NCBI RefSeq assembly: GCF_014641615.1
Contig: NZ_BMIB01000003.1
Location: 868,001-932,000, forward strand
Direction of reading: 5' to 3'
DNA: 64,000 nt
From: Filimonas zeae
GTDB taxonomy: Bacteria > Bacteroidota > Bacteroidia > Chitinophagales > Chitinophagaceae
The notes beneath the pieces are model-generated. The model was not told the origin of the DNA. It saw only the letters and a program-made list of their open reading frames with translations, and ran no database searches. The translations under genes and the position numbers were made by a program. Positions within the stretch are counted from its first letter, which is position 1, and each line of letters starts with the position of its first letter. Below are positions 9,801-18,700 of the stretch, piece after piece.

Positions 9801-9956
9801 GCTATCCTGCAGTATGCAGTTGACCTTGCGGTGCGAAAGCCCCTGCTCCACCCCTATTTTTTTGAAAAAAATATCAGGTGCTCCGGCGGAGGCCATCACC
9901 GGCGGCAGGGTTGAAAACAGCGATATCAACGCAATAAGGAAGCCCCTTTTGTACAT
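6843..9956 (-). CDS. sensor histidine kinase with periplasmic beta-propeller sensor
   Basis: A 1037-residue membrane kinase. It has a signal peptide (1-23), then many two-component-regulator propeller repeats (GFLWFGTDDGLSRYD and similar) to about residue 690, a Y_Y_Y domain (YAYMLEGFDKDWV), one transmembrane helix near 789-811 and a HisKA_3 dimerisation domain. Phosphoacceptor His830 lies in LHDQVGSTLSS. The ATPase domain has NNAIKHA, DDGIGF and GNGIRNI boxes. This is the sensor layout of Bacteroidota nutrient and envelope sensing, here with a separate LuxR-type regulator rather than the fused AraC type. The ligand is unknown. Confidence 0.93.
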   Translation of the reverse strand: MYKRGFLIALISLFSTLPPVMASAGAPDIFFKKIGVEQGLSHRKVNCILQDSRGFLWFGTDDGLSRYDGRYFVQFRHQHHSKGSISGNIISDIYEDKAGLIWIATRDGGMTRYDYRQSAAKQFKQYRYNLHDAKGIPENTIHTIVEDRFGFLWLGTSSHFVIRFNKSTERFDAPVQKGPRCVYALAITHEDTLLVGRAGGGLLKVHTRTLAAVENPRYDDLYAKLPHVTITRIFQDTRKNFWLGSWDKAVYLLNPQTHAETVIEKQFRNAGIPPDDYVSFEEDGNGRIWMAGKNTGLVLYNPVTGAIVRFQHDYLKEGSLADDHVNDVYRDRDGILWVATNNGISMYNPLFMPFVQHYLPKAEADIITYDFFRLENGQLLIGTSNGIYCKDEQKGTLEHIPLHYKGQRLAVTRFYRDVDGSFYIGTDYTLFRFDTDKRTLWPLPNTDADPVMKKLISSRVVSVVRDTLNGHPVLWVSPYGHFLTYYDLQEQRWVSRSDTSKAILKKYNIKDNLIRKMVRDREGNLLLATFKTGLGLFGNNQPAIKYFINDTEDKYSLTSNDVFDIQEDDSGNFWVSTFGGGVNFYNNHKHQFLHLSESSNLTEGMQLDKYNNLWMLCNGHIHKYDPKARVYSCYDVPRLQSTGGVSGYIFRDNKGAFYAAGVNYYVTFTPEAVAKIQPDPVIYFTDFRVHNNSVSEHIYQEKIKLRYSENQIAIEYAAPEYSGDNLQYAYMLEGFDKDWVVAGKRNTAEYANLKGGTYRFKVRATNWKGSFTEKQSELAIIITPPFWQQLWFMMLVALFIGGVIYLVYRYRINVLLKQQSIRNGIAQDLHDQVGSTLSSITLYSEVARKHQQHGDQQQLNQILDIISHTANETVLEMGDIVWAINPRNDHLESVFNRIRQYAEPLCAVQNIDCKLRYDQSIAALTVDMRVRKNLYLLIKEGVNNAIKHAQCRHLKVSVLKKGDLLELVIADDGIGFNFQQTLSAKNLSMSGNGIRNICSRAEELKATIAVDSQSGKGTSIRICLPMSRCRSLKHPLQ

Positions 9957-9979
9957 GGTTGTGATTTACAAGGTATGTG

Positions 9980-9987
9980 CAAATTTA
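9980..9987 (-). promoter_or_regulatory. candidate -7 promoter box for the kinase/regulator pair
   Basis: On the minus strand this reads TAAATTTG, matching the Bacteroidota TAnnTTTG element, 24 nt upstream of the kinase ATG. I do not see a convincing -33 box. Confidence 0.45.
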
Positions 9988-10092
9988 CCTATAATTTCAC
10001 GGATGGCCCCACCGGTAAACCACAAACCATATCCCCAAATTCGGGTATATGCCGTATACTTTTTCTGGCATGGATGCCCGGACAGCGGGCAA

Positions 10093-10500
10093 CTACAAGG
10101 CGGAATAACCCGGTTTTACAATCTGCTGAAGCTCCTGTATTGCGCTGAACAGCAATAGGGCCAGCCGCTGCATATCAATACTTTCTACCGTAACGGTTTT
10201 GTAATTGTTCTTTCCCCACCGCATATTTTTCACCTCTGTTTTTATTAAATACGGGCAAACGCTTTTCACCTCCTCCATATTAAAGTACACGCTGTTGCCC
10301 GCATTATGCCCGGTAAATACCCCGGTATCATTGTTAGCAGCAACCATAACAGGATGCAACTTTGCAATCACTGCCAGGCTTTTACAGGATGGGCCTTCGG
10401 AAGCCTTTAAAGCGGTGTCTGCCAGAAATTGTGCATTAGTACGTTGTGATGCCAGCAGGCAGAAAATAACAATGGCCATGCTGATTAACTTTCTATTCAT
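10093..10500 (-). CDS. small secreted hypothetical protein
   Basis: A 135-residue protein with a clear signal peptide ending ASQRTNA-Q (cleavage near residue 24). The mature part of about 110 residues has two cysteines (PSCKSL and KSVCPYL) that could form a disulfide, and ends in a predicted helix (LALLLFSAIQELQQI). I do not recognise a family. A TAGTTTTG promoter box 21 nt upstream suggests its own transcript. Confidence 0.6.
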   Translation of the reverse strand: MNRKLISMAIVIFCLLASQRTNAQFLADTALKASEGPSCKSLAVIAKLHPVMVAANNDTGVFTGHNAGNSVYFNMEEVKSVCPYLIKTEVKNMRWGKNNYKTVTVESIDMQRLALLLFSAIQELQQIVKPGYSAL

Positions 10501-10520
10501 ATCTGTAATTATTTATAGTA

Positions 10521-10528
10521 CAAAACTA
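10521..10528 (-). promoter_or_regulatory. candidate -7 promoter box
   Basis: Minus strand TAGTTTTG, a full match to TAnnTTTG, 21 nt upstream of the ATG of the secreted protein at 10093-10500. Confidence 0.5.
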
Positions 10529-10572
10529 GATGGCTGCGGCATGGGTAACAATAACCAAACCTGTGGAATGGA

Positions 10573-11178
10573 CTACCAATGCAGGTGATGATGGCCGGAA
10601 TGCGCTACCGGATGCACATATACCATAAAATGCAGCTGATAGCTCAGCTGCAACTCATCATACTTGATAAAGTTGCGATGCGCATACCACTGTAGGGTAT
10701 TGCTGTTGGTTTCGAGAATGATGAATAACTGCTGCCTGTGAATATGCTCCGTTACCTCTTTCAGCAATTGGCCACCTGTACCCTTACCCTGGGCCGAAGG
10801 GTGTACACCTATAAACCACACATAGCCTACTTCACCTTTCACCTGTTTTTCACGGATGAGCCTTTCCCGTTTTAGTACTCTTTTTACCCGTTTGAGTCCT
10901 ATTGCAGTAATAGCCAGCCTGACATCGGCCCACACATTCAGCAGCGAAGGTTTTTTGAGGAAGGGGTACAGAATTAACACGCATCCGCACTTATCATCTG
11001 ATAACCATATTTGTCCGTACCGGTTACACTGCTTAACCGCATAGGTGATTAAACGGCGGATGTTTTTTAACCGGTTGGGGGATGGGTTCACCACCTCATT
11101 TACACCTGGGTTTTGGTCAAAAGAGGCACACAACAAATCAATAACCCATGGTTCATCTGCTTTTTCAGCTTTTATCAT
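10573..11178 (-). CDS. GNAT-family N-acetyltransferase
   Basis: A 201-residue cytoplasmic acetyltransferase. The start at 11178 (MIKAEKADEP) is preferred because the longer frame would need a GTG start overlapping the upstream gene. The fold signature is IGVHPSAQGKGTGGQLL, where QGKGTG is the acetyl-CoA pyrophosphate loop, followed by LETNSNTLQWYAHRNF, the typical motif B. The substrate is unknown. It lies 73 bp downstream of the glycosyltransferase on the same strand and is likely cotranscribed; the C-terminus is His-rich. Confidence 0.8.
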   Translation of the reverse strand: MIKAEKADEPWVIDLLCASFDQNPGVNEVVNPSPNRLKNIRRLITYAVKQCNRYGQIWLSDDKCGCVLILYPFLKKPSLLNVWADVRLAITAIGLKRVKRVLKRERLIREKQVKGEVGYVWFIGVHPSAQGKGTGGQLLKEVTEHIHRQQLFIILETNSNTLQWYAHRNFIKYDELQLSYQLHFMVYVHPVAHSGHHHLHW

Positions 11179-11251
11179 ATATATTAAATTAACAGCCCCT
11201 ACTTTTTCAAGTAAAGGCTGTATTGTATGGATGAGAGGAGTAAGAGAGGAA

Positions 11252-12610
11252 TTAAACAGCACTGAATAATCCGGGTACTTTAGAGGCGGCAGCAGGCGAC
11301 CTGTACAACAACCGGGCTATGGCTTTAGCACACAAAGCCTGTGAGGGGTATAAATCCATCTCGTCCAGCAACCTGGCTACGTTGTTGCGGTATTTACCAT
11401 TTTCTATTACCTCGTTAACCGCGTTGCGGATAGCTTCAGCTGAGGGCGTTTCTGTTTGCAGGTTAATACCATATTCAAAATAGCCAATGCGCGCACATAC
11501 CTCGTTTTTGCCTTCATGTACCCCTGCGGCCACCAGCGGCAACCGGTGTTTAATGCCCAGCAACGTGCCGCTGTAACCGCCATTGGTTACAAAAGCGCTG
11601 GCGTAAGGCATTATATCCTGAAAAGGGATATAATCTTCTATAATTACATTAGGGGCATTAAACCGTTTGCGTAATGCTTCTGTGCCGTTACCACCGGTGG
11701 TGGCCACCACCAGCGTATCTGTACCGGCAAAGGCTTCTAATGTAGGCACCAGTATTTTATTAATATCCCGTTCTACCGTGCCCTGGGTAACCAGTACTAT
11801 TTTTTTATACGTATGCAGGCGTTCATCTGTCCAGGTGGCCTGGCTTCCTTTTTTAACATGCGGCATCAGCGCACCAATAAACTCTATGTTCTTTCCCATC
11901 TCCTTTCTGGGATATTCAAAAGAAGGCACCCCTATCTGCAGGTAAGCATCTGCCTCGCGCAGCAGTATATCTGCAATAGAGCCTTCAGACGTTTGCAAGC
12001 CATAAGTATTGAGAATAGCCCTGAAAACCTTGCAGGATTCGTGCATCATCTCACTAAAGGAATCGTACATTTTAAGGTTGCTGGCAAACTCCTCATCTGT
12101 TTTAGGCGGATACAGCGCACTGCCATAAGGAGCCACATCTACCGACTTTTCAATTAAAGGAATGATGCCAATGGCCACTACCGGTATATGCATCAGGTTT
12201 TTTACAAAGGGTATACCGGTGAACAGGTTATCGGCAATCATTAATTCAAAAGGGAATGTTTTGTGTATATTCTCCAGATCCTGATAATACTCGGGGCCGC
12301 GTTCGCCGAAAATATGGATCATATCATAATTCAGCTTTTTGATAGGATCGGTAATCCGTTCTCTGTCAACCAGCACTTCATTCACGTTTTCAGCGGTAAT
12401 TTCCTTTGCGGTTACAAAAGCGTAATGGGAAATACCCAGCCTGCTTATTTTTTCCCTATATATAGCAGAGGTGTACCAGCGTACATCACATTCCATATCT
12501 TCTTTCAAAAACTTAGCAAGGCCTGTAAGCGGGTTAATATGCCCATCTGCCGGTACGGTAGCAAATAATATCTTGCGGCCTTTCAGCAGCATTTTTAATT
12601 CGTTGTCCAT
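11252..12610 (-). CDS. UGT-like (GT1) glycosyltransferase
   Basis: A 452-residue soluble glycosyltransferase of the GT-B fold. The N-terminal acceptor domain begins ILFATVPADGHINPLTGLA, with the histidine expected to act as catalytic base. The C-terminal nucleotide-sugar domain has VLVTQGTVERD-like and FVTNGGYSGTLLGI segments, and GVHEGKNE replaces the usual DQ end of the motif. Such enzymes glycosylate lipophilic small molecules or macrolide-like compounds. The donor and acceptor cannot be read from the sequence. It is first in a probable two-gene unit with the GNAT gene. Confidence 0.87.
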   Translation of the reverse strand: MDNELKMLLKGRKILFATVPADGHINPLTGLAKFLKEDMECDVRWYTSAIYREKISRLGISHYAFVTAKEITAENVNEVLVDRERITDPIKKLNYDMIHIFGERGPEYYQDLENIHKTFPFELMIADNLFTGIPFVKNLMHIPVVAIGIIPLIEKSVDVAPYGSALYPPKTDEEFASNLKMYDSFSEMMHESCKVFRAILNTYGLQTSEGSIADILLREADAYLQIGVPSFEYPRKEMGKNIEFIGALMPHVKKGSQATWTDERLHTYKKIVLVTQGTVERDINKILVPTLEAFAGTDTLVVATTGGNGTEALRKRFNAPNVIIEDYIPFQDIMPYASAFVTNGGYSGTLLGIKHRLPLVAAGVHEGKNEVCARIGYFEYGINLQTETPSAEAIRNAVNEVIENGKYRNNVARLLDEMDLYPSQALCAKAIARLLYRSPAAASKVPGLFSAV

Positions 12611-12646
12611 AAACGTATATTTAATTTTTTATTCAGATTATTGATG

Positions 12647-12654
12647 CAAAACTA
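12647..12654 (-). promoter_or_regulatory. candidate -7 promoter box of the glycosyltransferase gene
   Basis: Minus strand TAGTTTTG, matching TAnnTTTG, 37 nt upstream of the ATG at 12610. It is identical to the box at 10521-10528. Confidence 0.5.
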
Positions 12655-12769
12655 GCCTGAGGCTTTGGAGCTGACTATCACCGAATGTGGTATAAAGCAT
12701 CCCCTGTTTAGCGGATGCCGTAATGACGGGTCATTAACTTTTCAAATACCGGTTTAACAAACAAGGATG

Positions 12770-12973
12770 CTAAATCCAATGATTACGTTGATAATCTCCT
12801 TTACCGAATGGGGACGGCTGATTCAGTTTCAGGCAACCTTCTGAAGTATTGTTTGCCCCGTCTGTGAGTATAATTTTGAGTGTACAAGGCTGCTCCGTGG
12901 TTTGAGAGAGCAGTGTTGCCAGCAGGTGGCGTATTTCTGAGTGTATTTTTTCCAGTTGTGCTTTTGCTTCCAT
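12770..12973 (-). CDS. small hypothetical protein (67 residues)
   Basis: A 67-residue soluble protein. Residues 1-30 look like an amphipathic helix (AQLEKIHSEIRHLLATLLSQ), followed by a short beta segment (CTLKIILTDG) and a polar tail. No family is recognised. Support for it being real comes from a TAGCTTTG promoter box 16 nt upstream and protein-like composition, but no homologue could be checked. Confidence 0.5.
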   Translation of the reverse strand: MEAKAQLEKIHSEIRHLLATLLSQTTEQPCTLKIILTDGANNTSEGCLKLNQPSPFGKGDYQRNHWI

Positions 12974-12988
12974 AGCTTTTATTTATTG

Positions 12989-12996
12989 CAAAGCTA
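12989..12996 (-). promoter_or_regulatory. candidate -7 promoter box of the 67-residue gene
   Basis: Minus strand TAGCTTTG (TAnnTTTG consensus), 16 nt upstream of the ATG at 12973. This would give a very short leader. Confidence 0.45.
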
Positions 12997-13084
12997 CCGG
13001 CGTTTACAGCGGGTGAAAATCCCCAAAGGAGTGCAGAAAGGGGACCAGATTGAGGGATAATGGTTAGATATGCACCCCGCCATT

Positions 13085-13093
13085 GGGGGGGGG
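13085..13093. repeat. run of nine G
   Basis: An uninterrupted (G)9 tract in the intergenic space between the TlpA-like gene and the 67-residue gene. Tracts of this length can vary by slippage; here it is not in a coding frame. Confidence 0.6.
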
Positions 13094-13151
13094 CGGTTGT
13101 GGCCTGGTTTCCGGAATAACAATAGTCTACAGAGTGCCCTGTTTTTTAAAT

Positions 13152-13185
13152 AAAAAAGCTGCCTCATTATTCAGGAGACAGCTTC
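13152..13185 (-). terminator. rho-independent terminator of the SusCD/TlpA operon
   Basis: On the minus strand a 10-bp stem (aagctgtctc / gaggcagctt, one G-U pair) is followed by TTTTTTATTT, starting about 10 bp after the stop of the TlpA-like gene. Confidence 0.85.
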
Positions 13186-13194
13186 TTTATCGTA

Positions 13195-14319
13195 TCAGAG
13201 CAGCGTTGCTAACCGCTTAGCCAACTCATCGCCACGTAAATTTTGGGCAATGATCTTACCGGAAGGATCAATTAAGAAATTCTGCGGAATGCCTTCTACA
13301 GAGTATAGCTTTGCCACTTCATTCTGCCAGCCTTTTAAATCGGAAAGCTGGGTCCAGTTTAAGTCATCCGCATGAATGGCTGCCAGCCATTTTGAAGCAG
13401 TGGATGCATTGTCGAGCGATACACCCACAATAGTAAAGTTCTTGCTTTTATATTTTTCATATGCCTTTACTACATTCGGATTTTCAGCCCTGCATGGTCC
13501 GCACCAGGAAGCCCAGAAGTCCAGCAGTACATATTTGCCTCTGAAAGAAGATAGATGAACGGGGTGCCCGGCTGTATCAGCCTGAACAAAGTCTGGCGCC
13601 GTTTGCCCGATACTGGTAGTAAGCGTTTTATTCAATTTGGCCAGATACGCCTTTCCGTCTGCTGAATTACGTATGGCAGGCGATAACGTGTTCATCAATG
13701 CCATTACCTTTGTATAGTCTGGCATAGGCCCCGCATACATTTTTAACACATCCAGACTTACCGCCGATGCGGGATGGTTTACAATAAAGGCTTTGCGTAT
13801 ATCATCCATTTTTTGATTGATCACATTCCAGCCACTGTCTACCGCTGCCACTTCCAGCGTATCTTTTACAGCCTGCCCCTGTAGCTGCTTATAGCGTTCT
13901 GCCATATGGGCTATTTCAGCATCCATTGTTTTCAATGACACTTTCAGCGTTTCGTGATCTGCATTTACTTTACCCGCTGTGATAGTAGCATATCTTACAG
14001 AGTCTTTGCCGGTTATAAGAATATTGCCCGGTTCCAGGTATATCTCATACACATCTCTTCCTTTCCTGCCTTCTGTTCCGGTATGGTCCAGCACCAGACG
14101 CGCTTTCACCGGCTTTTCCACTTTACCGGTGAGCACAAATACACCACTGTTTGCGGTTGCAGAATCTTCCACCACATTTTTATCACCTAATATATAAGTC
14201 ATTCGCAGCACCGAATTAGCTTCTGCCTGCTTCAGCGTTGCTTTAATATGGTAGGTAAATGACTGCGCCATGCCCATAAACGGCAGCGCCACTAACAGCC
14301 CTGTTATTCCTCTCTTCAT
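13195..14319 (-). CDS. TlpA-like thioredoxin with DUF4369-type N-terminal domain
   Basis: A 374-residue exported protein. It has a signal peptide (1-19), then a beta-rich DUF4369-type domain (to about 130), a helical linker and a C-terminal thioredoxin fold (about 235-374). The active site is SWCGPCRAENP, followed by the cis-Pro loop (VEGIPQNFLIDPSG). It would reduce or isomerise disulfides in the periplasm. The gene follows susD by 17 bp and ends at a strong terminator, so it is the last gene of the TonB-dependent uptake operon. That placement is common in Sphingobacteriia-type genomes, but the role in substrate use is unclear. Confidence 0.9.
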   Translation of the reverse strand: MKRGITGLLVALPFMGMAQSFTYHIKATLKQAEANSVLRMTYILGDKNVVEDSATANSGVFVLTGKVEKPVKARLVLDHTGTEGRKGRDVYEIYLEPGNILITGKDSVRYATITAGKVNADHETLKVSLKTMDAEIAHMAERYKQLQGQAVKDTLEVAAVDSGWNVINQKMDDIRKAFIVNHPASAVSLDVLKMYAGPMPDYTKVMALMNTLSPAIRNSADGKAYLAKLNKTLTTSIGQTAPDFVQADTAGHPVHLSSFRGKYVLLDFWASWCGPCRAENPNVVKAYEKYKSKNFTIVGVSLDNASTASKWLAAIHADDLNWTQLSDLKGWQNEVAKLYSVEGIPQNFLIDPSGKIIAQNLRGDELAKRLATLL

Positions 14320-14336
14320 ACATTATATTTATACTG

Positions 14337-15734
14337 TTAATACCCTTTATTTTGTTCCAGTAATGGATTTCTTGACCTTTCGGTAGTTGCAAAAGGCAGA
14401 TAAAAGCGCGTAGAATCCTTCCCTTTGGCAGTAAGGAAGGGCAATGCCTTGTTGTAGCGACGCATATCCTGCCAGCGAAGCCCCTCGCCCACAAATTCAC
14501 GGCGACGCTCTTTTTCTATCTCTTCCAGGAATAATGGTGCAGAACCAAAATCAGCATTGCTTTTGAGCGTAGCGTTTCTTGCCTGCCGCAATGTGTTGTA
14601 ATAGGTTACATCTACCACACCTTTTTGAGCAGCCACCTCTGCTGCTATCAGGTAAGCTTCGCTTAGCCGTATTAAAGGGTATACATAAAAAGTACTGGCG
14701 GCTGACTGCAATGTATCGGCAGAAAACTTCATTAAAAAGGTAACGGTACCACCCGCCAGCGATGAATACTGATTCAGCAATGCTTTTTTGCGGATATCTC
14801 CGGCTTCATAAGACGCGGCCAATACCGGATCAAGCCAGGTTTGTCCATTGCCTGTGCCGCCGGATGGTCCTTTAAAGGGAGTGCCAGGGCTGTAGTAAGT
14901 AAACAATCCGCTACGGTCGTAAGCAGTAGGCACCGGGCCTTCCGTTATCCTGAACAGCAGCTCTCTGTTACCTGTATTGTTAAACAGAAAACTGTTCAAA
15001 AAACTATTACTGCTTAATACAAGTGCGGGTGCATTTATTACCTGGGTGGCCAGCTGCCCGGCTTCATCCGTTCTTTTCCTGTTCAGGTACAACCTGGCCA
15101 GCAACAGGGTAGCCGCTTCCTTTGACATTATATCCGCAGAAGCAAAAGAACTCAATAAAGGAATCGCCTCTTTCAAATCCGTTTCTACCCTTTCAAATAC
15201 CTCGTTCTCCGTATTTTGTTTTCGCTGAATAGCCTCTTGTCCCATGCCCAATGTGATAACCACACCCCCATAAGCCTCTCCCAGCTTTTGATAGCCATAC
15301 GCACGCACTGCTAATGCCTCGCCCAGGTAAGTATTTAAAGCGGTAAGGTTATTACTGCGGATATAGTTAATAATAAAATTAGCGTCGCCTATAGCACTGA
15401 AAGCCGCCGAATAATAGCGCATATTGCCAAAGCCATCTTCTATTAAGGGATTATTATCATCATAAGATACCGGGTTGAATAAGTTGGCAACACCACCCTG
15501 CCGTGAGATAATATCATCACTATACACATCAAATACCACATAAGGCTGCGCATAAAACCCACCGGTGAGCTTCTTATACATGCCGTTGATTAATAAGGGA
15601 ATATCTCCGGGCGTTACCTGGTCTTTTCCGATAGATGTGTCGGGGCGTGGATCGTCCAGTTTTTTGCTGCATGCCGTAAGGCAGATAGCTGCGACCAGTA
15701 TGGGTGCGATATAAAGAGATTGTATAAAACGCAT
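14337..15734 (-). CDS. SusD/RagB-family outer membrane lipoprotein
   Basis: A 465-residue SusD homologue. The signal peptide ends in LTAC (Cys22), so it is a surface lipoprotein that caps the TonB-dependent transporter and binds the substrate. Tetratricopeptide-like helices are visible (AVRAYGYQKLGEAYGG, ATLLLARLYLN). The C-terminal RRREFVGEGLRWQDMRRY is the family hallmark. It lies 23 bp after the SusC gene. The substrate cannot be inferred because no glycosidase is in this operon. Confidence 0.93.
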   Translation of the reverse strand: MRFIQSLYIAPILVAAICLTACSKKLDDPRPDTSIGKDQVTPGDIPLLINGMYKKLTGGFYAQPYVVFDVYSDDIISRQGGVANLFNPVSYDDNNPLIEDGFGNMRYYSAAFSAIGDANFIINYIRSNNLTALNTYLGEALAVRAYGYQKLGEAYGGVVITLGMGQEAIQRKQNTENEVFERVETDLKEAIPLLSSFASADIMSKEAATLLLARLYLNRKRTDEAGQLATQVINAPALVLSSNSFLNSFLFNNTGNRELLFRITEGPVPTAYDRSGLFTYYSPGTPFKGPSGGTGNGQTWLDPVLAASYEAGDIRKKALLNQYSSLAGGTVTFLMKFSADTLQSAASTFYVYPLIRLSEAYLIAAEVAAQKGVVDVTYYNTLRQARNATLKSNADFGSAPLFLEEIEKERRREFVGEGLRWQDMRRYNKALPFLTAKGKDSTRFYLPFATTERSRNPLLEQNKGY

Positions 15735-15757
15735 AATGAATTGTTTTGGAGGAAAGA

Positions 15758-18700
15758 TTATAGGCTGATATCAATACCGAAAGCTACCGTACGCGGTACA
15801 GGCACGGTATTATACTGAATACCGGTTTGCAGCCCTACTTCCGGATCACTGCTCTTCAGGCGCTTATCTTTAATGATAAACAGGTTTTGTACAGAAGCAT
15901 AGATTCTTACTCCATTTACCTGAATGGTTTTTAACAAAGCCGCTGGTAAGGTATAACTGGCAGTGAGGTTGGTACAACGCAAATAAGAACCACTGAATAA
16001 ATAATGCGTGGAAGGACGTGTATTCCAATCGGTGGTTTTGCCGGCTCCATGTGCGCCCACTACAGCACGGGGGTAGTAACTGTTGTCGCCCGGCCTGCGC
16101 CATCTGTCGTTTACCCATTCTATTTTGTTAGACATGATGCCATATCCGTCGATATTGAATGTACGGTTGAGCTGATCGGCCATGTTGTATATTTTACTGC
16201 CGATGCTGAAAGCCATTTGCGCCTGCAATGAAAAACCTTTGAAGGAAGCACCACCGTGAATACCCCCGGTGAGTTTAGGCTGTGCCATGGTAATGTATTC
16301 CTGATCCTGCTGATTGATAATACCATCATGATTTCTGTCGTTATACACCATATCTCCCGTATTGGGATCCACACCCAGCGAGCGGTATAACAACAAGGAG
16401 CCGATGGACTCGCCTCTTTTTACATAACTGATGGGACCGCCACCATAATAAAGCCCATAGGTAAGTACACTATCGCGCAGCGCCAGCAGCTTATTCTGGT
16501 TGATATTAAGCACCACACCCGCGTTCCATTGAAAACCACCGGACGTGCGCACCTTGCTGGCATAAGAAAGGTCTATATCCACCCCTTTGTTGAGCACCGT
16601 GCCTATGTTCACCTTCTGCGTAGTAAACCCTCCGGTAGAATAAGGCAGCGGCAGCGTAGTAATCAACCCATCTGTTTTTTTATGATAAAACTCAAGCGAA
16701 AGCAACAGTTGATCTTTCAGCCATCTTGTTTCCACACCAATATCAAATTGTTTGGTTCTTTCCCACCGCAGATCAGGATTGCCCATAACGGTACTTAACG
16801 ATAAAGCCGGCTGGCCAAGATAAGTATTAACAGTAGCCAGATTGGCAAAATCAAAATAGCCCAGTGGCCGTATATTGCCTGTAACACCGTATCCCGCCTT
16901 CAGCTTTAACAAGCTAAGCGGCTTGAAAGAGGACAAAAATGCTTCATCAGAAACGATCCATCCGGCAGAAAGTGCAGGAAACCAGGAATGGCGATTGTTA
17001 ACCGGCAGCTTGGAGGAAGCATCTCTGCGAAGACTTGCATTCAGCAGGTATTTACGATTCCAGCTAAGATTGGTACGCATGAAATAAGATTCGCCATTTT
17101 CTTCATATACGCGGTTGCCGGCTATGTCAGCATTGCTATAAGCGGATGCATTACCAGGGCTCCATAATCCGGAACTGACCGGAAAGCCGGTTAAAGAAAA
17201 GGCAGTAGTAGTTTTTTTGTTATCGTAATATTCCTGGCCCAGCAATACATCGCCTGCCAGCTTACTTACATGCAGCTTATAGGTGAACGTATTGTTGAAC
17301 GTGTATTGCAGCCCGGAGTTGCCGGAGTTACTGTTCATTCCTTTAAAGCCTGCACCATTATAGGAAATGGGGCTATAGAAATTAATAAGGCTACTTTGGT
17401 TTTGTACACCGGAAAGCGTGGATCGGAAACTAAGGTCACGCGTCAATGCTATTTCTGCCTGAAAGTTTCCCATATAGTTCCAAATGTCTTCCGCATTGGA
17501 AGCAGCATTCGTTTCTCCATAGGGATGGTTTTGCCTGCCAAACCACCATCCATAGCTGCCATCTGCATTTAAACGGATAGAGTCTGGCGTATCCGGGCGT
17601 GCCGCAAGGGCAACAGCAAGGGGGTAAGAAAAATTGGCACGTTGGGTTTTAGATATGTTGATATCTGCTACCAGCTTAAGCCAGTCATTTACTTTTTGCG
17701 TTAGTGCCAGCTTGCCCGAATAGCGGGTATACTTACCTGTACCTACTGCATTTTCTTCTGCATATTTACCGAAAGAAACGTAATAGCTGGTTTGTTGATT
17801 GCCACCGGCTACACTGGCCTGTACGTTGGAAGTAACGGCATGGCCAGGCGTAACCTTGTTAAGCCAGTTATTATCTGCCATACCGGCAGGCGTGCCCATA
17901 GTCAATGAATTGATTTCGTTGTTTACCAGCTGCCTTTCATTCTGCAGCTGGGTTATTTGCGCCGGCGTTAGCCCACCACCTGCTATAGCCAGATCAATAT
18001 CTTTGATTCTATTGTTTCTGGCTTCTTTAAATACTTCCCCGTATTCCGCTACATTCAGCGCCCGATAGCCTACCGTAGAGCTGGTAAGCCCATAATAGGT
18101 ATTTATATTTACTACCGGCTTGCTGTTAAACTTTCCTTTTTTAGTGGTGATAAGGATCACCCCCTGCGCACCACGCGCTCCGTAGATAGCAGCGGAGGAA
18201 GCATCTTTTAATACCTCTACCGATTCTATATCCTGAGGATTGATATTACTCAGATTAAAGTTCTGGTTATTACTGGCATTAACAGACTGCCCTGCATCTA
18301 CAATCATACCATCTACCACAATCAGCGGATTGGCGCTAAGCACATTGGTAGTTTGTACACCCCTGATGCTGAAAGTAGGCATGGCACCGGCCGTTCCTTC
18401 TGAGTTTTTAACCATCAGGCCTGCCACTCTGCCCTGCAAGGCACTAAATACATTGGAGGTGATATTTTCCTCCGCCTTTATATTACTTACTTTACTGATA
18501 GCGCCGGTTACATACCGCCTGTTTTGCGTACCGTAACCAATTACCACCGTTTCATCCAGTGCATTATTCTGCTGCCTGAGTACTATCTGCAGCGATGCAC
18601 GGCCGTTAACAGCTACTTCCTGCTCTGCATATCCCACATAGCTGATCAGCAAAACAGCTTTTTCATCGGCTTCAATAACAAACCTTCCATTTTCATCGGC

